Positions 1 to 12,000 of a stretch of DNA of 64,000 bases are shown one piece after another. Made by a program: the position numbers and the translations under genes. Numbering within the stretch: the stretch's first letter is position 1; every line of letters begins with the position of its first letter. A model generated the notes under the pieces. It searched no databases. It was not told where the DNA came from and was given only the letters and a program-made list of their open reading frames with translations. Origin of the DNA: Bradyrhizobium liaoningense (lineage in GTDB: Bacteria; Pseudomonadota; Alphaproteobacteria; Rhizobiales; Xanthobacteraceae); contig NZ_JAFCJT010000032.1 of the NCBI RefSeq assembly GCF_018130785.1, forward strand, positions 1 to 64,000, read 5' to 3'.

Positions 1-3000
1 ACCGGCTCGCTGACCGTGAAGGTCAACGACGACACGCCCACGGTCGAGGTCGATCAGGCGCAGAACGGCCAGCATCAATATGTCACGCTTGATGCCGTGA
101 AGATGGACGAGTCCATCCACACGCTTGCCGGAGATACCAACGCGGCCGCCGACAACGTCAACGGTGTCACGGGCCCGACGGTGACGTCCACGCTCAATCC
201 GGCACTGGCGATCGGCATCCTGTCGACGCCGACCTCGAGCAATGGCACGTCTGTCAAGGAGCTGTTTGATCCCCAGGTCAGCTTCGGCGCCGACGGCGCC
301 AAGGCGGATGCCACCTACACCTACAGCTTCACGCTGAAGAACGACAGCGGCCAGACGGTGAGTGGGCCGACGACGCATGGCGTCGAGACCAACCTGGTGG
401 TGACTGCGCTGACCGGCACCTCGCTGGCCGGCCTATCGGACGCCCAGCGCACGATCTACCTGTTCAAGCAGGCCGACGGCTCGATCATCGGCCGCGTCGG
501 AGACGATCCGAACGGGGCCATCGCGCTGCATATCGTGATCTCGGGTTCGGCCACCGACCCGCAGATCATGGTCGAGCAGTATCTGCCGATCCAGCACGGC
601 AACACGGCTTCGAACGATGAACCCGCTTCGCTGACCTTCGACGACCGCGATGCGAGCCTGGGCATCACGCTGACGGTGTCCGCGACCGATGGCGATGGCG
701 ATACCGCGACGGACTCGAAGACCGTCACGATTGCCAGCCAGAGCTCGTCGTTCCTCGTCATCGAGGACGACGGTCCGACTCTGAACGTGACCGCGCCGGG
801 CGCCATCAACGGCCTGGATTTCGGCACGTTCAGCCTCAACAACAATGAGTGGGGATTGGGGAGTGGCACCGCGACCGGCACCAACGGCGGCTGGACCATT
901 GCGGACACCAACAGCGGTCATTCCGGCGGCGATCTGGTCCTCAATGCCGGCGGCGGAGCCGTTCAGCTCGAACGCGTCGGCGATGGCTACCAGGGCATGC
1001 ATTCGTCGACCGGCAGCTACATGGTCGACCTCGATGCGTCGCCGCACGACGTGAAGATCAGCCAGGTCGTCAATGGCTTGACGGCAGGTCAGACCTACGA
1101 CCTGAGGTTCGAGGCTGGCGCGCCGTATCCGAATTCGGCGCATCTCGAAGTTTGGTTCGGTGGCGCCAAGATCGCCGACATCTCGCCCACCGGGCAGATG
1201 CAGGAATACACGATCCAGGTGGTGGCCGGGTCCGGCCCGAACCAGGACAACGTGCTCGAATTCCGCGAGACCGGGACACCGGACAATCAGGGTACCTATC
1301 TTGCCAACGTCTCGGTTGGCACGCTCGTCATCGACGAGACGGCCGGCTTCCAGGCGGATTCAAACGAAGTCAGTTCCGCAACTCTCTCGCCGCTGTTCGC
1401 CGCGATCGCCCATCAAGCCACCGATCCGGATATGGCGGCGCAGTACGCGCAGGGGACGACGTCGGCGGTCAGTGTCAGCGCCGATTACGGCGTCGACGGC
1501 AAGGCTGCCACCAACGCGATCCTGTACGCGCTGAGCACTGCCGCCAATCATACCGACTCGTCCCTGCAGACCACGGACGGGCACGAGATCTACCTGTTCA
1601 ACGAGACCTATAACGGCGTCGGCTATGTCGTCGGCCGCTACGACGTGGCCAATGGCACAGTCGACGGCAACGATCCAGCCGCCTTTGCGTTCACGATCGA
1701 CCCGGCGACGGGCAAGCTGTCGGTCGCGCAATTCGTCTCGCTGCATCAGCCGAACACGAACAGCAACGACGAGGGCGTTTTCCTCGGCACCGGCTCGCTG
1801 TCCGTCACGGTCACCGTCAAGGATGGCGATCGCGACACTGCGACCAAGAGTGCCGACATCTCCGCCAGCATCCGCTTCGACGATGACGGTCCGACCGCGT
1901 CCTTGGCTGTGACCGAGACCACCGTGACCATCGACGAAACGGCTGGGCAGGATGCGGGCACCAACGATGTCGCGCATCTGTCCGACTATGCCGGTCTGTT
2001 CAGCTCGATTGCCGGGACGCCGATCGAGATCGCACAGAGCGGCGTGGCCGTCGTTTCCGCGGCTGGAACGGCCTACGGTGCCGACGGGCAGGGGGCCGCT
2101 CCGGTCTTCGCGTTGAACGTCTCCACCAGCGGCGTCGATTCCGGTCTCGATGCGACCGACGGGCGTAGTGTGTTCCTGTTCAAGGAAGGCAACCTCATCG
2201 TCGGCCGCGAAGGCCTCGCGGATGGCACGGCCGATTCAAGCGGCAAGGTCGCCTTTGCAATCTCGATCGACAGCGCGACCGGCGTGCTGACGGTCGCCGA
2301 ATATACGGCGCTCTATCATCACAATCCGCTCGATCCCAACGAGGCTTCGAGCCCGCTGTCAATCGCCACCAATGCCATCCAGGCGAGCGTGACTGTGACG
2401 GACGGCGACGGCGACACCTCGGTCGCCTCGGTCGGCATCGGCGGCCAGATTCATTTCCTGGACGACGGCCCGACTGTGGCTGCGGCTCCGCTGAACCAGA
2501 TCCTCAACGGCGATTTCTCGCAAGGCGTGTGGTCTGCGCCGGACTGGTGGGGTTCGGTCTCGTACAACGTGACGGGTTGGAGCCTCGCCCCATCGCCGGT
2601 CGATCCCGGAACCGTCGATCTCGAAAGGGCGCCCGACGGTCTCTACGGCCTGCATAGCTCGACCGGCGGCTACATGGTCGATCTCGGCAGCTCGCCGGGC
2701 AACATGCAGATCACCCAGGATTTCCAGGCTGGTACGCTCGTTGCCGGCCAGACCTACGCAATCCAGTTCGAGGCTGGCGCACCGTTCCCGGAGACGGCCA
2801 AGCTCGAAGTCATTTGGGATGGCCAGGTGATCGGCACGATCGATCCGACCGGACCGATGACGTCCTACAACTTCATCGTCACGGCGAACGGCACGGCCGG
2901 CGATATCCTGACGTTCCGCGAAATTGGCACCGGCAATGCTCCGCTGGGTTATGACTCGCAGGGCCACGACCTCCAGGACGAAGGCTATCAGGGCACCTAC

Positions 3001-6000
3001 CTGGCCAACGTCAAGCTGGTCGCGACCTATGTCGTCGACGAAGATGGCCTACCTGCGGGCAACCACGACCTGCCGACCCCATCGGAAGGCGATACTGCCG
3101 GAATTGCGACCTCGATCACCGGCGCCCTCGGCATCAACTGGGGTGCCGACAATTTCGATCCGTCGAACGATGGCACTCATGCCGACGGTTCGTTCGCTCA
3201 AGACAACAACGGCACCGCGCTCACCGGCCGCTACGTGACCTTCACCGACGCCACGGTCGACGTCAGCGGCATCGCCGGGCACGACCTCACCTCGAATGGC
3301 CAGACCGTCAGGTACCTGTTGACGGACATGGGAACCACGCTGATCGGCTATGTCGGCGACACGAACCACAGGGTCTTCGAGGTTTCGTTGTCCGACGACG
3401 GGACAGGTGCGTTCAAATTTACCCTGCTGGGCCAGCTTGATCATGCTCCGAACGGCTCGGAGAACGACATCGATCTGACCTTCCACTTCACCGCGACGGA
3501 CTCCGACGGCGATTTGGCGACCGGCAGCTTCATGGTCGGCATCGACGACGACGTGCCGGTGGTGACCGCAGCAGGCGATACCGTCAGCGTCAACGAAGCC
3601 AACCTGCTCGACGATCGCAACCCGAACCCGGTTGCGCTTCCGGGCGGCGGTTTCGCCGGCGAGGCGCAGGCCGTGACCGGCTTCTTCCACATCAATTGGG
3701 GCGCGGATAACGGCGATGCGAAGCATCTCGCCTTTGCCAAGGACGCCCAAGGCAATGTGATTGGTCCGCAGCTCAGCTCTGACGGTGTCCAGCTCGATTA
3801 CGTCGTCCGCTTTCCGAGCGACTCGCCCGACAACGAGCAGATCATCGCCTACAAGCATGGCACCGACCCCGACGTTCAATCCAACGTGGTGTTCTCCATC
3901 ACGCTCTACGAACAGGGCCATGGCTACTTCACCTATACCCAGTACCAGAACATCGACCATCAGGGCTCCGGCACCGATGTCACCCAGCTGAACTTCAACG
4001 TCATTGCGACCGACGGCGACGGCGACAGCGTCCAGACTTCGCTCACGGTCAATGTGACCGACGACGTGCCGCAGCCGGTCGTGACCGCGCCCACGACGCC
4101 GGTTTTGATCGTCGACGAAACTGCTGGCCAGGACAGCGGGACGAACGACGTTGCGTCGACCCCGGCATTGCAGGCGCTGTTCACTGGTGTATCGAGCTCG
4201 CCAGTCATCCAGTTCGCGCAGAGCGGCACGGCCCTGTTCTCGACCACGGGCTCGACCTATGGCGCCGACGGCGCCAACGGTTCTGCCTTCGGTCTGTCGG
4301 TCACCAACGGGACCGACTCCGGCCTGACGGCCACCGACGGCCACAAGATCTTCCTGTACCAGGAAGGCAATCTGGTGGTCGGCCATGAGGATAACGCGAT
4401 CGGCAAGGTTGCGTTCGCGATCGCGATCGACCCGGCCACGGGCCAGCTCAGCATCGCTGAATACACGGCGATCCAGCATCCGAACCACAGCGACGCGGAT
4501 GAGGCGACCTCGCCGCAGACCATCGCGAGCGGTGCCCTCAAGGTCACGTACTCGCTTGCGGATGGCGATCACGACACGGTGGCCGCGTTCGCCGACATCG
4601 GAAGCCTGATCCAGTTCCGCGACGACGGTCCGACGGTTACGCCGAAGACGACCCTGATCGTGAACGGAAGCTTCGAGGCTGGCCACGCCGATCTGCAGGC
4701 CGGCGGATGGTCGATCTACCACACGCTGGACGGGACCTGGACGTCGGTCGACACAGGTAACGGCAACGTTCCGTTCGAAGTGCAGGTCAACACGTCCAAC
4801 GGCCCGGCCGTCAGCGGCGTGGCCGCGCAGGATGGACAGGCCTATATCGAGCTCGATTCCGATCTCAACAGCGGGACTCTGTCTGGAGGCGACCACTACA
4901 ACGACACCGGCCACACCAACGCGACCGTCCAGCAGGTGATCGCGGGCACGGAAGCCGGTCAGACCTACGAGCTGACTTTCTGGTATGCGCCGCGGCCGGG
5001 CGAAGGCGGCAATGACAGCGGCGGCCTGAACGTGCTGTGGAACGGCCAGGTCGTGAAGTCGATCAATTCGGACGGCCTGACTGAAGGCCAGTGGCAGCAG
5101 GTCACGGTCTTCGTGGAGGGCACCGGGCCCAACAACACGCTCGCGTTCCAAGGCGAGGGCGCCGAAAATACGTGGGGCGCGCTGATCGATAATGTCAGCC
5201 TGGTTGCCGCGACGGTCGTCGACGAGGATGGCCTGACGAAGGGGCGCCACGACCTGCCGACCGCATCCGTGGGCGATATCGCTGTCCCCGATGCCGATGG
5301 CGACCACAATGAAGCCACTGCGACCGGACTGCTCGATATCAAATGGGGTGCCGACAACGCGGACGCCGGCAACGATACGACCGGCGCCATGGGTGCGTTC
5401 ATTCAGGATCACCCCGGCGGAGCGGGCAACCGCAGTGTCACCTTCGCCGACAATGCGCTGGCGGCTTTCAGCGGCACTTTGACCGCGGGCGCGCTGACCT
5501 CGGATGGCCAGGCGATCACGCTGTCCTACAACGCGGACCACACTCTCCTCACGGGTACCGCAGGCACCGGCGACAACGCACGCACGGTGTTCGAGGTCTC
5601 GCTGTCGGACGATGGTACGGGTTCCTATCGTTTCATCCTGCTCGACCGGCTCGACCATGCGAGCGGCAACAATGAGAACAACATCGTTCTCAGCTTCAAC
5701 TTCGTCGCGACGGACTCCGACGGCGATACGGCGCCGGGCACGTTCACGGTCGTCGTCAACGATGACGTCCCTGTGCTCACCGGCTTGACCGGATCCGGCA
5801 CGGTCAATGAGGCGAACATCCCCGTCCCGACCACGACCGGCTTCAATTTCTCGTTCAACAGCGATACGCCCAACCAGGCGCCGAATCTCGGCACGTCGCA
5901 TCTGCACGTGACAGGAAGCTACGTCGCGCTGGTCAGCGCAGAGCACGTCCTGTTCGGACCGGATGCGCCCGGAGGCGTTGGTGCTTCGCCGTTCAAGCTG

Positions 6001-9000
6001 ACGGCGGATGCCGGCACGACCTTCACGGTGGACAGCGTCAAGCTCAGCCTTTGGGGCTCGGGCACGACGACCGCAACGGTCATCGGGATCGACGCAGACG
6101 GCGTCCAGCATACGGTCCAGTTGTCGTTGCACAACACTTTGACCCCCGACACGCTCTTCACGGCGTTTGCGGGTCTGCAGCTCACGGGCCTCGAGGTCGA
6201 TCCAGCGTCCGGCTTCGCGGGGCGCGTGGTCCTTGACGATCTCGGCGTGCATACGACCACCACCCCGGCGGTGAACTACACCCAGTCGACCGTCGACCTG
6301 ACACCGCTGGTCGACGTCGGCCCGGATCAGCCCGGCTCCTGGTCTCTGGCTTCGTTCTCGTCGCCGCAGAACGTGGGTACGCTGAGCTACAACGGCACCC
6401 AGATCACGATGACATCCGATGGTCACACCGTCACCGGCGTTGCCGGCGGCACGACCATCTTCACGATGACGGTAGACCCGGCAACGGGCCACGCTACGTT
6501 CGATCTGTTCAAGCCGATCGATGGTGGCCTGCAGAAGCAGATCGACTTCTCGAATCTGGTGAAATTCACCGACTATGACGGCGACAGCGTTACGCTAGGC
6601 ACCGGTGAGCTCATCATCAAGATCGATTCACCGACCGACAAGTTGCCGACGGTGTCGGCACCTTCGATCACGGTGAACGAGGCTGGTCTGCCGCCGCACA
6701 ACGGACTGCCGGCCGGCTCGGCCGAAGCCGCCGACGGCAATCCGACCAACAGCAGCGATCACAGCGAGACGCAGACGGGCACGATCGCGGTCTCGCTCGG
6801 CGACACGCCGTCGGTCGTGACCATTGCCGGCCACGTCATCGATGTGAACTTCGTCGGTCAGACGATCGATGGTCAGTACGGCACGCTGACGATCACGAGC
6901 TTCAGCTCGACCTCGATCGGCTACAGCTACACGCTGACCACGAACGTCACCACGAATCCGTCCGCCAACGACGGCGCGGTCGTATCCGGTCAGGACGACT
7001 TCACCGTCAAGGTCACGGATGTCGACGGCGAATCCCAGACTGCTACGCTCTCGGTCAAGATCGTGGACGACGTCCCGGTCGTGATTGCCTCGGGCAGCGT
7101 GACGGGAGAGGTCGACGAGGACGGCCTGGCGGCCCCGAATCTGTCCACCGGAAATGCTGATGCCGGCCGGGCCGGCGAAACGGCTGGAACGGGACATGCG
7201 ACCGTGTCGGGAGATGCTGGTTCGCTGAAGGCGCTGGTCAATTTCGGCGCAGACGGTGCCGGAGCGCATCCGTTCAAGCTCGTCGATCAGACCACCGCGT
7301 CGGCCTGGATCAACGGTCTGCATCTGACGTCACAGGGCAAGGCGATCGACCACGCAACGGTTTCGGGCAATACCGTCACGGCGCAAAGCCAGGACGGTCG
7401 GAACATCTTCTCGCTCACCGTCAACGACGATGGCTCGTGGACCTTCGCGCTCAACGATCAGCTTGATCATCCCAAGCACGATGATCCCAGCACGCCGACG
7501 GTCGAGAAGGAGTTCGAGGACACGATTTCGGTCAGCCTCGGCGGACTGATCAATGCAGTCGACGGCGACGGGGACGTGACCTCGCTCGGCTCTGCGAACT
7601 TCTCGGTCACGATCCGCGATGACGAACCCTATTTCGGGACGATCAGCACGGGTTCGGTGACGCAGCTCCATACAGCCACGACCGGAACGTTCGATTTCCA
7701 CGTCGGTGCCGACGAGCCGGGGCACATCACCGTGACGGCGCCGACCATCAGCGGCGTCGATGTCTCGACGTCCACCGACAGTAGCGGCGTTACGACGGTG
7801 ACCGGCACGTTCCACGGCAGTGGGCTGACCTACTACGTGCTCACGGTCAATCCGAACGGCACCTACAGCTTCGAGATCGACAATCTTCCCGCCGGCACGC
7901 AGACGCTCAATGACGTTTCGGTGGCAGCTCCCGGCAAGCCCGTGGACACCATCGATTTCGGTGCGTTCAAGTTTGTCGCCGACACCGGCCAATTGCTCAA
8001 CAGCTCTGGGCAAGGAATGGGTATCGGCAGCAATAATTCCAGCAACGGCGGCCACGTCACGATCATCTTCGACAACGAGATGTCTGCGGTCACCCTGCAC
8101 TTCAAGCAGGGCGGCAACGGTCCGGTGACCGTCAGCTGGGTCGCAACCGACACCGCGACCGGGCACACGGAGAGCGGAACCTTGCCAGCCATTCTGGCGA
8201 GCGAGAACGGAACGACCGTGTTTACGGTCGACCCGTCGCTGCTTCCGTCGTTCGACAAGCTGGAGCTGACCACATCGGCGGACGACAGCGGTAAGGTCAA
8301 GATTCAAACCGTTGGCGGCACCGAGGTTACGCAGAACGATGCAACCGGTCCGTTCGAGTTCACCCTGGCCGGTGCCGACTCCGACGGAGATGTGGCGACC
8401 GGAACGATCCACATCAACGCCAACATCGGCGTCAACGGCATCCCGTCGATTGCGTTGGCCGCCTCCGCGGAACTGAACGACGCTGACGGCAATGATCACG
8501 CCGCTGGCCCGACCCCGGACCCCTTCGTTGCACAGTCCGTGACGGGATCCTTGCACATCGACTATGGTCCGGACGGAGCAGGTACGCCGAAGTTCACCGC
8601 AGTCTATGACGGCGCCCTGGGATCTGCCGTGTCGCAGACGTCCGCGGGCGGCGTGACGACGATCACGACCGCGTCGTGGACGCTGACCATCAACGAGACC
8701 ACCGGCGACTACACCTTCAAGCAGGTCGCCGCCTATCACCATGACGCCGGTGCCGACACCGATAGCGGGCACGTCACCGTCACGATCAAGGACACCAGCG
8801 GTGACACCGTAACGGGCACCCTGACTCTGTCGATCAACGACGACGTCCCGACGGCGCATGCGGACAGCAATTCGGTCCAGTCGGCTGCAATCGTTGCCGG
8901 CAACGTCGAGAGCAACGACGTCGGCGGCGCCGACGGCATCGCGTCGATCGCTTGGGCCAACGTGTCGGTCAACCACACCGTGACGGGCGCGCATGGCGTG

Positions 9001-12000
9001 CTGACGGTCGGCACGGATGGCTCCTACAGCTATCATGCCAATCCGAACGCCGCGACTGGTTCCGACCAGTTCACCTACACCATCACCGATGGTGACGGCG
9101 ATACGTCGACAACGACGTTGACGATCAATGTCACGAACGGTCAGCCCGCGGTGACGGCTGCGGTCGCAACGGTCGACGAGGCCGCGCTCGACACCACGAA
9201 GGACACCGGGGATCTTGCCTCGAGCACCGTCACCGGCTCGCATCCGGCCTCGGCTGCGGAGACGGCCACGGGAACGCTGTCGATCACGGACGCGGATGGC
9301 GCCACGGTCACCGGCGTTGCGGCCGGCACCGGCGGTGGCGATGTCAGCGGACAGGTCGGGACCCTGGTTCAGGGCACCTATGGCGTGCTCGAGATCGATT
9401 CCGCGGGCCACTACACCTACACGCTGACAAAGCCTGTCACGGAAAGCCCGGCTGCCAACAACAGCACCGACACCGTCAACGGTGCTGACGTGTTCACCTA
9501 CACGGTGACGGACGCGCTCGGAAACACGTCGACTTCGACGGTTTCGATCAACATCAAGGACGACGTCCCGACCGCACAGGGGGAGACGGCGAACGTGGCC
9601 GAGGCTTCGGCGACCAACGTCGTGTTCATGATCGACACGTCGGGCAGCACCGACGGCACCTCGCTCGTCCGCGAAAAGGCGGCTGCTGTCAGCCTATTGA
9701 ACGCCGGCATCAATGGCGGTCAGGTCCTGGTGGTCGATTTCAGCGACACCGCCCACGTGTCAGGCTGGATGAACGTGTCGGATGCGATCACTTACATCAA
9801 CCAGCTCAGCGCTGGCGGTGATACGAACTACGACCTCGCCTTGAGCACCACGCAGGCCTATATCAACAGCCACACCACACCGGACGCCGGCCAGACCATT
9901 GCGTACTTCCTGTCGGATGGTCAGCCGAACGAGCCGTTCGGCAGCGTCGGCATCAACGGCTCCGAGCAGACCGCGTGGAATTCGTTCCTCGCGACCAACC
10001 ACATCAGCACGGTCTATGGCGTCAACGTCGCCTCGACCAGCGCCGACTCCGACATCGCGCCGATCGCGTACCCGACATCGGGCAGCAACATCGGCATCGG
10101 CAGCAATGCCAACGGATTGGCGGGCACGATCCCGGCGACGGTGCACACCGCAACCGGCAACGTGCTCACAAACGACACGTTCGGGGCGGACGGCCATGGC
10201 GTGGGGGCGGGGATCCTGTCGATCAAGGTCGGTGCCACGACCTATACGTTCGACGGGACGAACTTCAATGACGGGCAGGGTCACACCACGTCGGGCGCCG
10301 TGCTGACCGCAACGACATCGCTCGGCACGTTGACGTTCAACTTCTCGACCGGCGCGTATTCCTACTCGACCTCTGCATCCGTCAGCGCCGACCAGACCGA
10401 GACGTTCCACTACACGCTGGTGGACCGTGACGGCGATCAGGCCGGCGCCGATCTGTCAATCATCATCAAGAACTCGCCGCATGCGCCGACCGGGCTCGAT
10501 CTGGCGTCGGCCGATGACAGCGGAAACAACAGCGACAACGTCACCAATCACACGACCGGCCTGACGATCTCGGGTGCGGCGGAGAACGGAACCACGGTGA
10601 CGCTGTACGACGATGCCAACAACAACGGCACGCAGGATTCCGGCGAAGCGACGCTCGGGTCTGGCAGCGTCAGCGGTGGCACGTTCAGCATCGACGTCGC
10701 GCTTTCCGAGGGGGTGCACCACGTCCGTGGTTTCGAGACCGATGGCTCGAGCAATGTGAGCCCGTCGTCCTCAAAGCTCGACATCACGGTCGATACGACC
10801 GCGCCGGTCGTGACGATCACTAACATGGTCAACGATACTGGCAGCTCGTCGAGCGACTACATCACCAACGACGACAACAAGCTGACGTTCAACGGGACCG
10901 GTGAGGCTGGCGGCATTGTCACGCTCACCCGGGGAAGCACGGTCGTTGGGACGGGGACAGTAGACAATACCGGCCACTGGACCATCACCGACAACAACAA
11001 TTCCATCAACGATGGGCAGTATACCTACAAGGCAACCGAGACCGACCTGGCCGGGAACATCGGCACGGCAACGGTCAACGTCACGGTCGATACGCAGGAT
11101 CCAAATCTGCTATCGGTCCAAATGAGCGATACTGCTATCAAGATCGGTGATACCTCGACGGTCACGGTAACGTTCTCTGAGGCCGTCACGGGGCTGTCGA
11201 TCGGTGATTTCAGTGCGCCACATGGTTCTCTGTCCGGATTGTCCTCGTCGGATGGCGGCAAGACATGGACCATGACTTACACGCCGAACGCCGGCGTGAC
11301 AGATAGCTCCAACCGGATTTCGCTGGACGACAATTCGTTTACCGACATTGCGGGCAACAGCGGCAACGGAGGCAATTCGGCAAACTTCACGATTGATACC
11401 CAGGCACCGAATGCGCCCGTCATCTCCTCGGGTAACGGTTTCACCAACGATACGACGCCAACGGTGACTGGCACCGCAGAAGCGAATTCGACGGTTACGA
11501 TTTTTGACAATGGCGTGGCCGTCAAGACAGTTACGGCTTCCAACGGGGGGAACTGGACGTTCACCCCCAGCAGCACACTGGCCAACGGCAGTACTCACGT
11601 ATACACGGCCACGACCACAGATGCCGCCGGCAATACCAGCATCTTGTCATCGAGCTATTCGCTCACGATCGACCTCAACGGGCCAACCGTGAATTCGATC
11701 CAGATGAGCGATAGCGCGCTCAAGATCGGCGACACGTCCATCGTCACCGTTACCTTCTCGGAGGCGGTCACGGGTCTTTCGACGGGCGATTTCAACGCAC
11801 CGAACGGCTCCCTGTCCGGACTTTCCTCGTCGGATGGCGGGAAGACGTGGACGGTGACTTACACGCCAAATTCCAACGTGACGGATACTACCAACCAGAT
11901 CACGCTGAGTACGAGCTATACCGACTTGGCCGGCAATTCCGGATCTACTGGTGCTTCGGCGAATTTCACGGTCGACACGAAAGCGCCGACTGTTGCGATA

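Noticed and set aside
3049..6492. 1,147-codon minus-strand ORF inside the adhesin
   Set aside because: Antisense of a GC-rich repeat protein. It is Arg/Val/Asp/Gly-rich without any domain, and the plus-strand frame is clearly coding.
7330..9411. 693-codon minus-strand ORF inside the adhesin
   Set aside because: Same antisense artefact; no start signal or recognisable fold.
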